Source of the DNA: Sweltsa coloradensis
Taxonomy: Eukaryota > Arthropoda > Insecta > Plecoptera > Chloroperlidae
NCBI GenBank assembly: GCA_024449915.1
Contig: JAMZAV010001753.1
Coordinates: forward strand, 91,418-155,417
Direction: 5' to 3'
Length of the DNA: 64,000 nucleotides
This document shows, piece after piece, positions 1 through 10,264 of the stretch (positions are counted from its first letter, which is position 1; the number at the start of each line of letters is the position of its first letter). The position numbers and the translations under genes are program-made. The notes beneath the pieces were generated by a model. The model made no database searches, was not told the DNA's origin, and saw only the letters and a program-made list of their open reading frames with translations.

Positions 1-49
1 ACTCATGAAATTTGTAACTTGAGTGTTTCCCCAGTGAGCACTCTGCATC

Positions 50-345
50 TTGATACTGGGTCGTCATTGGGGAACTTTCCCCTTCTCTTTGACTACCTCC
101 CCGACGGCGACGACAATGACAACATGGACGGATGAAGACACAAGAGACGACCACGACGTGGTGGAACCCCTGCCCTCCCCATACGCTTGTGGCTGGTTCT
201 GACCAGCACAGGCCTGTCCACCCCTTGCCCCCCGCGTCACCCCTAACGTCCCTCCCTTCGTCTCGATTAGCCAAGTTGCATACATATGAGACGTAAAGCA
301 ATATCCAATAAATCAATTAATTGGTATTGTGGTGCAGATTCTGCA
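50..345 (+). repeat. SINE-A copy 1, 5'-truncated
   Basis: The stretch from the GGGTCGTC block through the CGACGACAATGACAACA block, the GTGGCTGGTTCTGACCAGCA block and the terminal GAGACGTAAAGCAATATCCAAT tail matches the copies at 7.6-8.1, 12.9, 18.9, 19.7 and 35.0 kb. The first ~60 bp of the fuller copies, beginning CCAACTCGACACC, are missing here. The end-defined 3' tail with short ATCCAAT repetition fits a LINE-mobilised non-autonomous element. Open minus-strand frames inside it are by-products of its GC-rich composition. Confidence 0.75.
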
Positions 346-989
346 AAATCCACTGGCACTATAAAATTTTCTTTTGACGTAAGTTAATCATCACATTTAA
401 ATGAGCCTGAGAGTGGTTCTTTATCAAATCATGAAAAAAGTATCCACTAAGCTGCTTGCCTAGTTCTTCAATTGCATTTTCAATAAGACTGTTTGGGTAG
501 AGGTTTTTGATTTCGGGTCGGGTCGTGTAGTACAAATTCAAATAATTACTGCATCACTTACGAATTAAATTGTTAAGTTCCATTTACTCAAATTTGGTAA
601 GAGTTAAATTTTAATTTGAACCGTGTTATACCATGTAGTTTGTACATGAATGATGGCAATTGTGGGCTTATGAAAGAAAAAATGTTGAAGCATAACTGTG
701 TATGTTATCGTAATTCATTTAGTAGCCTACTTAGTATGAATAAGTATGTGGTAGGCCTACAATGACTTAATTTGGATCTTAAAATTTAAAAAAAATGGGA
801 TGTTGGGACGAGTGGCTTCGCAAGGTAGCATGTCTACTCTTGTTGTGTAAACAGGTGTCGATAATTACTAAAAGTGACGCCACCTATGCCTACCTTTTCC
901 ACGAGATGGTCTCGAGCCCCGCCTCCCAGCTGGACCGATTGATCCCCGACAACAATGCTTATTTATTTTAAATGATATGACAGGATTTG
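346..989. other. No gene recognised
   Basis: AT-rich sequence. A 60-codon minus-strand frame (359-541) has no motif I recognise. I see no RNA gene or repeat here. Confidence 0.5.
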
Positions 990-1082
990 ATTTCGCTTTG
1001 ATTTAAAGTCCTCCACTGAAAATCAGTTATATAACTGATTGCATAGACTCTAAATACAATTTATTTATTATTTATTTAAGGA
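990..1082 (+). repeat. SINE-T 3' fragment
   Basis: CGCTTTGATTTAAAGTCC, CCACTGAAAATCAGTTATAT and GACTCTAAATACAATTTATT match, in inverse orientation, the distal parts of the copies at 2.2-2.8 and 10.7-11.1 kb. It ends in a TTTATTTA-type tail. The tRNA-like head is absent, so this is a 5'-truncated copy. Confidence 0.75.
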
Positions 1083-1766
1083 GTGCTAGCTACAGATATA
1101 GTTACTGCATAAGTTTCCCATCCTGTTGTTATTAAAAAGTTATGAAATCAGTACAAAGACATTCCTAATTATGAGCTCAACTAAAGTTTACCCTGCAGGG
1201 CAATTCTGGGGTGATAACCCCCCCCCCCCCCCCCGTAGGTCGTTCCAGACTTTTAAGTTGGGCTGCCCCCATTTTTGGGGTCTAGAACTGCGCTTGCAGC
1301 TTGCAGCTAGGTAGCCTACCCTACATACATGCACAAGACCTTGTAGACTGTTTTTCAAGACAGAGATAGAGATTTATATTTCATATTTACCTATTAGCTT
1401 AAAGGCGGGAGAGAAAGGGGGGGAGAGAATGACCCGTGAAAGAAGAACAAATGTTCCCGGGTATGCCTACTTCACACATAGCTCGCTCACTCGTGTACCG
1501 ACTTTGGCGTTTTCGTAGTTATAAATGTTCTGTAGTAGTAGGCCTAGCCTTCTTACCACATGCTTTTACATTGATATTGGTGAAGTTAGCCTACCTCAGG
1601 ATGTTTTCTCAATTTATAAACAATAGATGTCAAACAAAAGCGTTGATAACAGTCATTTCACTTACTATTTTCCAATATTTCTGCACAAATACACGTTTGG
1701 GGGGCTGGCCCATCTTGGGCCTTAGGCTTGGGCATTACAATGGCAGGCGGAAACTTAAAGCTAGTA
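1083..1766. other. No gene recognised; poly-C tract
   Basis: Contains a run of 17 C residues at 1218-1234. Short frames on the plus strand have no recognisable motif. Confidence 0.5.
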
Positions 1767-2130
1767 TCACGTGACACCTCGGGTTCCAAAAATATGGGTT
1801 GAGCTTCCTAAGTTCCCAGCTACATTATGTGTGTGCCATGTGTCTGGGAGTTTGTTGCCCGAGATGATGTTGCCAATGGGCCCACACTGGTTCATAATAT
1901 CAGGGGACACCCATGATGCACTGGGGCCAGGTGGACCCATAGACAGCATCATCTCTCCGGCTCCCCCTTGGGACTCTTGTCCTATTGGTGGTAGATCCTT
2001 TATTAAAATCATGGACTTTTGTACAGTTTTTTGTTTTGCTACCTCTGCTTCTCTTCTGGCAGAAAGCATTTCTTTTCTGGCCTGTTTTCCTATATTTAGA
2101 CATAGGCCTACTGTTTGGGAATGCGCAAGC
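1767..2130 (-). other. Unrecognised frame, possibly a coding relic
   Basis: The minus strand is open for about 100 codons. A basic, glutamine/alanine-rich helix-like beginning is followed by a glycine/proline-rich part (around MGPPGPSAS). The plus strand is also open for 122 codons over the same bases, so openness alone proves nothing. Composition is richer in GC than the flanks. It could be a transposon or exon relic. No family is assigned. Confidence 0.2.
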
Positions 2131-2224
2131 TTCTCTTAAGAGGTCTTTTCTACTTTTCGTAGCTCCACTGATTTGTCTGAAAATATACATATTTTGCTTA
2201 GGAAATAATATTATTATTTTCTTA

Positions 2225-2775
2225 CTTAACTTGCAGCCAATTAAATAAATAATTAAATAAATAAATTTATAAATTTTAAATAAATTGTATGTAGAGTCTA
2301 TCCACTCAGTTATATAACTGATTTTCAGTGGAGGACTTTGAATCAAAGCGCTTAAGCCAACCATGTAGGCCCCGACGCAATCAACGAGTGAGCGATAACC
2401 AACCAAAGATCAATATTTGTAATATGAAATGTAGCAATCAGTGGTATGGACAGTGCGAACACCCGCGAATCAACGCCAGAATCAACAAGGCCGATTCAGA
2501 ACAACTCTGAATTTACTATGTGCTTCGTTGCTAGGACGGCTCTAAAGTCACCGTTTACAAACTCCTAAGACAAGAACTGATGGACTCAAGTCCAAATCAG
2601 AAGTTAAAAAACTACTGACTTTGACGGGAATCGAACCCTGGACCTTCTGCTTTGGAAGCAGATACGCTAACAACAAGACCAACGAGCCACACAAAAACTT
2701 CTGACTTTGACGGGAATCGAACCTGGACTTTCTGCATTGGAAGCATATACGCTAACAACAAGACCAACGAGCTTG
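2225..2775 (-). repeat. SINE-T copy with duplicated tRNA-like head
   Basis: Read on the minus strand, the element starts with a tRNA-like head and ends in an ATTTATTT-type tail at the left. The head has an exact box B (GGTTCGATTCC) and an anticodon arm TCTGC-TTCCAAA-GCAGA, so the anticodon position reads CCA as in tRNA-Trp. The head occurs twice in a row (about 2612-2695 and 2697-2775). The body, including CAGTGGTATGGACAGTGCGA, is nearly identical to the copy at 10.7-11.1 kb. Confidence 0.85.
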
Positions 2776-2799
2776 AAAAATGAACTGCCCACTTTAAAT

Positions 2800-2866
2800 A
2801 TGAATATATATATTTATATATAAATATGAGACGTTAAGCAATATCCAATCAATATCCAATCAATTT
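2800..2866 (+). repeat. SINE-A 3' tail
   Basis: ATATATTTATATATAAATATGAGACGTTAAGCAATATCC with duplicated ATCCAATCAAT units is the terminal part of SINE-A only. It abuts a LINE ORF1 remnant directly at its 3' side. Confidence 0.6.
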
Positions 2867-2867
2867 A

Positions 2868-3075
2868 ATGTTCTTTTGTCTTGCCCACTCGGGGCAGTTC
2901 CTATAATTTGACGTATGGTTTCCATTGCAGTGAACACATTTGTATCCATCCACCTCCCTAATGCAGTCGGCTACCTTGTGGTTTTCACCACATTAATACA
3001 TCGAAACCCGCTTTTACATTGAGCCATTTGAAGGTAGCATAAGATGAGAACTCAACTGCCCGTCATGACTGTGCC
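2868..3075 (-). pseudogene. LINE ORF1 (Gag-like) zinc-knuckle remnant
   Basis: Read on the minus strand this gives a cysteine/histidine series of the kind that ends ORF1 proteins of I- and Jockey-group LINEs: a poor first knuckle, then CGENHKVADC, then KCVHCNGNHTSNYRNC followed by PEWARQKNIKL. These knuckles bind the element RNA in the ribonucleoprotein particle. A single-base loss between FRCIN and CGENHK puts the knuckles in different frames, so it is dead. The fragment is cut off at its 3' side by the SINE-A tail. Nothing upstream of about 3075 on this strand could be joined to it. Confidence 0.65.
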
Positions 3076-4255
3076 CGACGGCAATGAATAGGCGGGCGGT
3101 AAAGCGGCCGCATTCATCGTAGAGTCGGTCGGTAGCGAAACTCAGTAGGCATCCAACTACTCACGAGTGGTGACATCACGCACTGTACTATTTCCTATAT
3201 TGCCCGAAACTTGTTCAAATATTGACCGATTTCTTTGATTTTTTTTCTTAATTCCTGAAATGATTTAAGGTTTAACTTAATATGTTGCAGACAACGCTAT
3301 GTGCATAACCATAAAGAAAAATCACAACGAAAGCGTGGACAGTTACGATAACATTATAAATCTGATCATCTCTAAAGGATGCAATTTTCTGCTTAATTTT
3401 TGTAACCATTAGTTGGAGAATATGGTTTAATTTTAGGTCACGGCAACAATGCTGTTGGCTTGAATTGTGTGCATGACTGATAGTATAAACATTGATGTTG
3501 TAATCGATCATTGAGATGCTGTGTAGCTATTACGTTTAGTAACCCTAGTGTAGCTCTTGCTGTGCACTGTTGCATCGTTGACAACAACCGGTCGTAGTAG
3601 TCGACAAAAGTAGTTGCAGAAGGAATATATACAAAGATTCACTAGAGTGCTAAAAAGCAAAAATTATTCTCGGCCAATTACCTACTATGTCGGAGAACCC
3701 AAACCTGTAACATTGCCATTGTTACAAAACTTGATTAATTGTTGGTGAAAATTATCTTTTTCACTTTGAGACATATGACACAATCTGGCAAGCTTTAGAA
3801 TAAAAAATTTGAGCTGAAACCGTTTACATGTTTGAGTGACAACTCCATTAGAACTGCGTATGAATTCTAACAAATCTGAATTAAAGTTGTCATAGATAAG
3901 GGCTGAGCGTGCCCAGAAAGGTCCCTAATTGGAAACGCTAGTTGGCAAATGAGAAGCAATATGGACATTGAACAACACATGTTTAAGTCCATATACATTG
4001 GGAACCAGTTTGATAAAAGGTTTGTTAGGGTAGAGGCTCTACAAACTTCACTCTAACATTTTCTTGTGGAAGAAGATCAAGTGCTTCCACGAAGTATCCC
4101 CAGTGGCTCAAGAGTTGATAACAGAAAATCCCTTTGAGTACAGGAATGCTATAGAAGAGTAGTCAACAATACCATTCAATATTCATGGGTTTTCCAGAAT
4201 ATGCACTCAAATACAGATGGTGGAATGCGCGACACATTACAAAGTTTTAAACTGA
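3076..4255. other. No gene recognised
   Basis: Small minus-strand frames (3272-3511, 3685-3873) have no recognisable motif. The stretch ends at the BEL/Pao 5' LTR. Confidence 0.5.
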
Positions 4256-5340
4256 TGTTCGCGCAGATTATTTTTTGTATTTTCGTCGCTTTGTTTAGTG
4301 CTTATTTCATTGTATTTGTATTTGTCTTTTCATCTTTTCATTTTGGTTTTGACTCCAGTCGTTTTGTCATGTGATTTGGTCAGCCAATCACGTTCGTTTT
4401 CTGCTTATCTTCCGTTTGTATTCGCATATCATTCATATGTAGTTCAGTTCGCGACGGTCTGTCGTATCCGAAAGGTCGCTCTCTTGTTATCTTGTTCTCG
4501 CCCATACATGGGCATAACCAGTTCTCTTGTACTCCCTGCACTGTTTTCTAAGTGCAGTGTTCGCCATTGCTGCGATATTAAGTTCTCTGAACAATTCTTC
4601 CGTTTCTCTTCTCTACTCTTCCAACTGGCCAGCTCTATTTACCCTTTCCTATTTTCCCACGACGTCTGTTTCACTGACGTCGCGACGCCACGTCACAAGA
4701 AAGTTCGCCAACATCTGAACCGCACGACGTCGTGGGCAGCCCGTCTCGGGAAGTATCTGCGCATTCATGTAAGTTCTCTTGTGCATTTATTTCCTATATT
4801 TCTTCCTTGTTCACTTTGCTCTATAAAAAACTTATAATTACAGTCCACTTAAAATCTCGGTATAGGCATCTCGGCCTAAACAAGCTGGTCCTCCGAACCG
4901 GATGCAAACTTTTCTTCTTTCATTTTGGATTTTCATCATTTGTTTTCTCATTGTCTTGTACTTATTCGCTAAAGTTGCTGTGAATTTTTGTACATCTCGT
5001 GCTTTTGTTCACGTTCTCTGGCGTCACGATATCTCTCGCTGGATATCGTTGGTTCGTTCTCAGGCATTCGACGTCTGATTTTCTTTGCATAATTGTTCCT
5101 CGTTTTCTTTCTGGTATGTGTTTTTTCTCTGTCCCTAAAGCACATATATATTAGTGATTTTTCTTGTGTTTTTGCTCTCGTCTCGCGTGATTTTATACAC
5201 GCATCGTTTTCGCTCATACACGGTTGCAATGACGTGTCAATATACGTAACTGCTCTTTCTCTCCTTGTGTTCACGTCATAGCTTGGTTTATTATTGTCTC
5301 GTGTGTTTATTTAATAAACCGTGCTCACTGTTTTGAATTG
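4256..5340 (+). repeat. BEL/Pao 5' LTR
   Basis: It starts TGTTCGCGC and aligns with 8788-9387 with few substitutions and a 12-bp indel near 4500 (ATGGGC repeat missing in the 3' copy). An AATAAA at 5313-5318 is a likely polyadenylation signal. The 3' boundary is uncertain because the other LTR is truncated; it lies between the AATAAA and the gag ATG at 5402. Frames of 179 and 192 codons inside the two LTRs are shadows, since they follow LTR boundaries and not a protein family. Confidence 0.8.
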
Positions 5341-5401
5341 TTATCTCTTCCGTGTTTTTTGTCGTTTGTTCTCCGTTTGGTACTTGTACCTATCGTTCAC
5401 C

Positions 5402-5650
5402 ATGGATGAGTTGCGCGCACCTTGCGACGATTGAAACGTTGTTTTAATTGCATGGGGGCGCACATGCGTTCTCAATGTTTGTCTAAAAGTTCGTGTTCTG
5501 TGTGCCGTAGCAACAAGCACCATTCAATGCTTCACACGGACTCCACCCCCTCCTCTGTTGAGGAAGTGACTCACGCCTCAGGCCCGAGTCAGCAGCGCCT
5601 CAAGCTCTCTCATGTCAAGTCCGGGCTTCGAATCCCACGCATCAAACTGT
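5402..5650 (+). pseudogene. BEL/Pao gag remnant: start plus zinc knuckle
   Basis: An ATG at 5402 opens ten codons and then hits a stop in frame. Immediately after, in another frame, RCFNC-x5-H-x5-C followed by CSVCRSNKHHSMLH (about 5437-5535) is the zinc-knuckle region at the end of BEL/Pao Gag. The intervening body of Gag, normally several hundred residues, is absent. This indicates an internal deletion near 5430. Confidence 0.75.
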
Positions 5651-5654
5651 CCTA

Positions 5655-6563
5655 TTGGGCACGATTCGCGCGCTCATCAGCGATGCTAATGGGATTTTGC
5701 AACCTTTCCGTGCGGTAATAGACTCTGGGTCACAGGTCTCAACCATCACTAACTTGCTAGTGCAAAGGTTAGGTTTGAAGATCCAACCTGCCACTTCACA
5801 ACTCTCAGGTGTTGGATGCACATCCACTCATGTCCTCGGGACTGTACGTTGTAGAGTCGCACCCCGTCGCTCTACTCAAACGTATATCGATGTCAATGCT
5901 CACGTTCTCTCCTCTTTTGCCGGCAATCTGCCTACGTCTTCGGTGTCCATTGACATCCTAGAACGTTTTCGTGATCTTGATCTTGCGGACGATCGTTTCA
6001 ATGTGCCTGGCGCTATTGATTTCCTCATCGGCGCAGATCTCTACTCAGACATTCTATGCAAGAATGGTGACTCAGTCCGGGGTAGTAGGCCAGCCGCACT
6101 CAACACGGTCTTCGGATGGGTGTTGCTAGGACCAGTCAACACTATCAAACCGTCCTCTGAGCCCTCATGTTCTTTCTTCACAGTCGCCAACCCTCCTTTC
6201 GAAAGCACGCTCTGTCTTTTCTGCGAGTCTGAAGAAGTGTCTCGACCCACCTCATCAGACCCACTGGATATGCTCGCTGAAGAGCATTTTCTTCATACTC
6301 ACTCTCGCGACACCTCTGGTCGCTACTCGGTTTCTCTCCCCTTCAAGCCTGATTGTAAAACGCCAGGTTATAACCTCAACGTCGCTCTTCAGAACTTTCA
6401 TAGTCCAGAGCGTCGACTGAAACGTGACCCTCCGTACCAACTCAAAACTTTTGTCGCCGATCGGGCAGTCGAAATTCTCGAGAGCAACTCTCCCACCAGT
6501 TGGGCGCATGTGCGCTCTGAAAAGAACCCAGCTGATTGTGCTTCGCGAGGGTTGCTCCCTTAG
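5655..6563 (+). pseudogene. BEL/Pao retropepsin with deletion into RNase H
   Basis: The aspartic protease motif DSGS lies at 5721-5732, followed by the long retropepsin domain typical of BEL/Pao. This includes a GVG loop, IDFLIGADLYSDIL and the NTVFGWVLLGPV block. The protease cuts the polyprotein during particle maturation. The linker into reverse transcriptase begins normally (DPLDMLAEEHF, the PGYNLNVAL region). The reading then jumps, near 6437, straight to SWAHVRSEKNPADCASRG, the very end of RNase H. All RT catalytic motifs are therefore lost in frame, leaving an open frame of 302 codons that looks intact but is a deletion product. Confidence 0.85.
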
Positions 6564-7300
6564 AACTGTTAGGGCACCCTTTGTGGCTCAATGGGTCCCC
6601 GTTCATGCGTTCTCCCCCTTCCACGTGGCCCTCTGTGGTCACCTCGTTCGACCCCACCCCGACGTGCCCGAACTCAAACCGTCCCCTACTGTCTTGATCA
6701 GTCATGACCCCGTCGTTGATCCCTTGCTTGTTAAGCTGCAAAGCTTTTCTACGCTCTTGAAAGCGAAGCGCGTGTTCGGCCATGTGGTGCGTTTCTCAAG
6801 AATTCTTCTCGCCCGCCGCGCACGCCTTCCGTTGCCCACCGGGCCGCTCCTTCCGTCTGAGCTTGATGACGCAATGAATTTGTTTGTGCGGCTCACTCAG
6901 AAGCATTACTACGCTGACGAGCTTAAACATCTTGTCAACCAGACCGCTGTGTCTTCTCGACTCTCCACTCTCAAGCCGTTCATCAATCCCCGCGGGTTTC
7001 TCAGGGTGGGCGGCAGGTTACACTACTCCTTGCTCCCTGAAGAAGCTTGTCACCCCCTCTTGCTCCCCAAAGAGAAGCATCTTTCCTTACTCTTGTGTGA
7101 CGAGTTTCATCGCATTTCATTACACTCTGGCCCCCGCACTGTGCAAGCCCTCATCCAGCAACACTACTGGATTATGTCTCTGCGAGGTCTACTCCGACAA
7201 CGTATTTGACGTTGCTTAACTTGCTACAAGTTTCGCGCCAAACCTGTCCAGCCTATCATGACTGATCTCCCCGCTTCTCGCGCTCAGCCCTCCCGCGCCT
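6548..7300 (+). pseudogene. BEL/Pao integrase N-terminal (zinc-binding) segment
   Basis: This continues from the RNase H end in a different frame (open until 7209). It contains RGFLRVGGRL, then HPLLLPKEKHLSLLL, FHRISLHSGP and a YWI block, the H-H-C-C zinc-binding domain preceding the integrase core. Codons past 7209 in a shifted frame continue into CYKFRAKPVQPIM, so one frameshift lies near 7209. The segment is cut at ~7300 by an inserted LINE tail. Confidence 0.8.
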
Positions 7301-7301
7301 T

Positions 7302-7487
7302 ATTTAAAATAAATTTTATCTGATTAATCTGAGAACATAACCAATGTTTTTAAATACCTGAAATCAACACAGCTGTACAATAAGATTTAAAAATAACATG
7401 TCATCATATAAGAGAATACGGGCACTGATAACCTTAGTGTTGTGTGCCCTTAAACCCTAATAACTAACTAACTAACTAACTAACTAC
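7302..7487 (+). repeat. LINE 3' end with (CTAA)n tail, inserted in BEL/Pao
   Basis: About 185 bp unrelated to BEL/Pao splits the integrase reading between Gag-Pol blocks that otherwise join. It ends GTGTGCCCTTAAACCCTAA plus six CTAA-type repeats (7461-7485). A decayed relative of this ending, TGCCCTAAAACCCCAATAAC, occurs at ~26294. A short tandem tail is typical of several LINE families. Confidence 0.6.
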
Positions 7488-7489
7488 CA

Positions 7490-7625
7490 AAGGTTACCTA
7501 TGTCTTTTCATTTGCATGGCTACTAAGGCTGTCCATTTGGAGATGGTCTCCGATCTATCCACGGAAGCATTCCTGGCTTGTTTAGATCGCTTCCTTGCTC
7601 GTCGTGGCCTTCCGGCTCACATAAT
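7490..7625 (+). pseudogene. BEL/Pao integrase core, first fragment
   Basis: [20 protein letters not shown] and a following RRG are the conserved stretch of the BEL/Pao integrase core between the first and second catalytic aspartates. The integrase inserts the cDNA into chromosomes. The reading stops at GLPAHI where SINE-A was inserted and resumes at about 8142. Confidence 0.8.
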
Positions 7626-8142
7626 TCCAACTCGACACCTTCTCGCGGTTTGGCCCGTGAATAGGGGAGTTTCACTCCCTGAAACTAATGGCGAGCAGTG
7701 GGTCGTCGTCGGGAACCCCTTCCCTTTGACTACCTCCCCGACGGCGACGACAAAGACAACACGGACGGATGATGACACAGACGGAGACGACCACGACGTG
7801 GGGAACCTCTGCCCTCCCCATACGCTTGTGGCTGGTTCGTGATTAGGGGAGTTTATCTCCCTGAAACTAATGTGCGAGCTCTGGGTCGTCGTCGGGGAAC
7901 TTTCCCCTTCCCTTTGACTACCTCCCCGACGGCGACGACAATAACAACACGGACGGATGACACAGACGGAGACGACCACGACGTGGGGGAACCTTTGCCC
8001 TCCCCATACGCTTGTGGCTGGTTCTGACCAGCACAGGCCTGTCCACCCCTTGTCCCCTCGCGTCATCCCTTACGACCCTCCCTTCGTCTCGATTAGCCTA
8101 GTTGCACAAATATGAGACGTTAAGCAATATCCAATCAATCAC
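7622..8142 (+). repeat. SINE-A head-to-tail pair inserted in BEL/Pao integrase
   Basis: A first copy (7622-7840) stops inside GTGGCTGGTTC. A second (7841-8142) begins at GTGATTAGGGGAG and runs to the AAGCAATATCCAATCAAT tail. CACATA is present on both outer sides (…CTCACATAATTCC and …ATCACATATATTCC), a candidate target-site duplication. Removing the pair restores the integrase reading HI/YSDCGRNYVGA. Confidence 0.8.
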
Positions 8143-8669
8143 ATATATTCCGACTGTGGTCGTAATTACGTCGGTGCTGCCTGTACTCTCCGCGAGATAC
8201 ATGATTTCCTCGCTCAGTCCGAGACATCCATCTCTGATGCGCTCGCCCACCGTGACATTCAGTGGCATTTCAACCCTCCCTTACGCCCCCAACTTCGGTG
8301 GCCTCTGGGAAGCCGGGGTTAAATCAGCCAAAGTTAATGCTCTGTCGCCTGATCAAGGACACCCCTCACACCTTTGAAGAGTTTGCCACCCTCTTCGCGC
8401 GTATTGAAGCCGTGCTAAACAATCGCCCGCTCTGTGCCACTTCATTTGACCCCACCGAGGGCCCCGACTATCTTAGCCCCGCCCACCTGCTAATTGGTAC
8501 CTCTCTCTTAGCGCCTCCAGAACACGCTTTGCTCACCGATGCGTCTCCCCTCTCTCGCTGGCATCGTGTCCGTCAATTGCACCAAACGTTCTGGACTCGC
8601 TGGTCTACTGAGTATTTGCTGAGAGTGGTTTCTGTCCGTACTACTAAGGGAGTGTTACCTGTCGGGTAA
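8142..8669 (+). pseudogene. BEL/Pao integrase core second part and C-terminus
   Basis: SDCGRNYVGA carries the second catalytic aspartate region. APNFGGLWEAGVKSAK carries the glutamate of the DDE triad. The later AVLNNRPLCATSFDP and LSPAHLLIGT blocks are the C-terminal extension shared by BEL/Pao integrases. The piece is spread over two frames with a shift near 8290-8300. It ends 118 bp before the 3' LTR. Confidence 0.85.
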
Positions 8670-8770
8670 AAAAATTGGTTACCCTCCTACCCCTTTAGTT
8701 TTTCGTGTCGGACTTGTTTTATATTGTAGTTTATAGTTGTTCTCTGTTGTGTCTACTTAAAATGTATTCA

Positions 8771-8787
8771 TTTTAGGTTGGCGGTTA
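8771..8787 (+). promoter_or_regulatory. Probable polypurine tract for plus-strand priming
   Basis: A purine-rich GGTTGGCGGTTA sits directly before the LTR start TGTTCGCG. This is where BEL/Pao elements carry their plus-strand primer site. Confidence 0.5.
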
Positions 8788-9387
8788 TGTTCGCGCCGAT
8801 TATTTTTTGTATTTTTGTCGCTTTGTTTAGTGCTTATTTCACTGTATTTGTATTTGTCTTTCATCTTTTCATTTTGGTTTTGACTCCAGTCGTTTTGTCA
8901 TGTGATTTGGTCAGCCAATCACGTTCGTTTTCTGCTTATCTTACGTTTGTATTCGCATATCATTCATATGTAGTTCAGTTCGCGACGGTCTGTCGTATCC
9001 GAAAGGTCGCTGCTCTCTTGTTATCTTGTTCTCGCCCAACCAGTTCTCTTGTACTCCATGCACTATTTTCTGAGTGCAGTTTTCGCCATTGCTGCGATAT
9101 TAAGTTCTCTGAACAATTCTTCCGTTTCTCTTCTCTACTCTTCCAACTGGCCAGCTCTATTTACCCTTTCCTATTTTCCCACGACGTCTGTTTCACTGAC
9201 GTCGCGACGCCACGTCACAAGAAAGTTCGCCAACATCTGAACCGCACGACGTCGTGGGCAGCCCGTCTCAGGAAGTATCTGCGCTTTCATGTAATTTCTC
9301 TTATGCATTTATTTCCTATACTTCTTCTTTGTTCTCTTTGCTCTATAAAAAACTAATAATTACAGTCCACTTAAAATCTCGGTATAG
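8788..9387 (+). repeat. BEL/Pao 3' LTR, 3'-truncated
   Basis: It matches 4256-4868 of the 5' LTR. Similarity stops abruptly after CGGTATAGGC, so about 470 bp corresponding to 4868-5340 are gone. The break point is followed by a 27-bp inverted piece of the same LTR. Confidence 0.85.
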
Positions 9388-9413
9388 GCGAAAACTGCAC
9401 TCAGAAAACAGTG
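9387..9413 (-). repeat. Inverted 27-bp LTR scrap at truncation point
   Basis: 9387-9413 equals the reverse complement of 9061-9087 with one mismatch. It lies exactly at the LTR break, as expected of repair by template switching or a local inversion. Confidence 0.7.
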
Positions 9414-9507
9414 GCACAGCCTAAACAACTGAGAAGCAGTTCATTGATTAATGCAATGTGTAGTCCCAGGTAATATTGCATGACTACTGCTATCAAGCCA
9501 AAGTTTC

Positions 9508-9966
9508 ATGAATTGCCTAGCAATACCTAAAAGCTCACGGTGCAAAACCACTCAAGAACGTTTTGTTGCTCTTTTGTGTGACGCACACACGGATGTAGGA
9601 AAAGTCAATGAAGCAAGGAAAATCCTTTTCACATTGAGAAACAAAAGTGTTGACAGTCTTCCTCCCACTCAAGACGCACTGCAGCTTCACATTCAGCGTG
9701 CTGCTTATCAAGGAGGACATCTTTGGGGAAGTGCTGATACTTATACGCCAATTTCTTCATCACTTAAAGAATGGGGATGGTTCTTGAATAGTGGAATTTG
9801 GCATCCAAAATGGACTATACTGCCGGAGATATGGGACTGCTGCAGAGAGCTTGTCAAGTGCTCGTGTAAGAAAGGATGCATCACACGATGCTCATGCAAA
9901 GATGCCGGCTTTCCCTGTGCATTGCTATGTTCCAACTGCCGACTGAACTGCTGCAACACCAGGTAA
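9508..9966 (+). pseudogene. Transposon-type ORF ending in a CXC (tesmin-like) motif
   Basis: An open frame of 152 codons. A helical N-terminal part contains TTQERFVALL and VNEARKILF, then LPPTQDALQLHIQRA, QGGHLWG and EWGWFLN. It closes with a dense cysteine series CSCKKGCITRCSCKDAG…C…C…C resembling the CXC motif of tesmin/TSO1 proteins. From memory, the same order of blocks recurs in many invertebrate hypothetical proteins scattered as repeats; I cannot name the element. No N-terminal catalytic domain is present, so this is likely the C-terminal part of a larger protein. It lies outside the BEL/Pao element and is probably an independent relic. Confidence 0.5.
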
Positions 9967-10264
9967 ACCCAGTCTTAGAAAGTTATTATAGACTTTTAAA
10001 AAAGTTTAAGGATAAATATATAAATCTCTTTAATTTATGGATGGTTATTCATCTCGTTACAGCTATGTTCAGCACTTTATATATTATTTTCTCCTTCAGT
10101 ATTCCTGAGGATGTAGACATATTATAAACCACGTCAATTCAAAATGAAACAAAGAAGTAAGGAAGAAGTGCTCAAATGTCCACGTTATTAGAAATCTACA
10201 TTGATGTTTTGTTTTCATTATTTAAATTTAATTTAAATGTGATCATAGGAATATAGGAAACAAT
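9967..10264. other. No gene recognised
   Basis: AT-rich flank between the CXC frame and the satellite. A short plus frame overlapping 9876-10127 is a shadow. Confidence 0.5.

Larger units (their letters stand above)
4256..9387 (+). mobile_element. BEL/Pao LTR retrotransposon, internally deleted, with nested insertions
   Basis: Two direct long repeats bracket gag zinc knuckle, retropepsin and integrase segments in BEL/Pao order. Most of gag, and all of the reverse transcriptase catalytic core plus most of RNase H, are missing through clean internal deletions near 5430 and 6440. Two later insertions interrupt the integrase region: a LINE 3' end at ~7302-7487 and a SINE-A pair at 7622-8142. The 3' LTR lacks its last ~470 bp. 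The copy cannot encode a working element, but its LTRs and integrase blocks still identify the superfamily securely. Confidence 0.9.

Noticed and set aside
1767..2069. Collagen-like protein (GPPGPS)
   Set aside because: A single GPP stretch without Gly-X-Y repetition, and the opposite strand is equally open.
4298..4837. 179-codon open frame (and its 192-codon counterpart at 8778-9356)
   Set aside because: Both lie inside the two LTRs of one BEL/Pao element and are T-rich by composition; no protein family fits.
7617..8066. 149-codon arginine-rich minus-strand frame, repeated at 12975-13205, 18945-19226 and 35030-35370
   Set aside because: It is the antisense of SINE-A copies; the frame differs between copies and no conserved start or stop exists.
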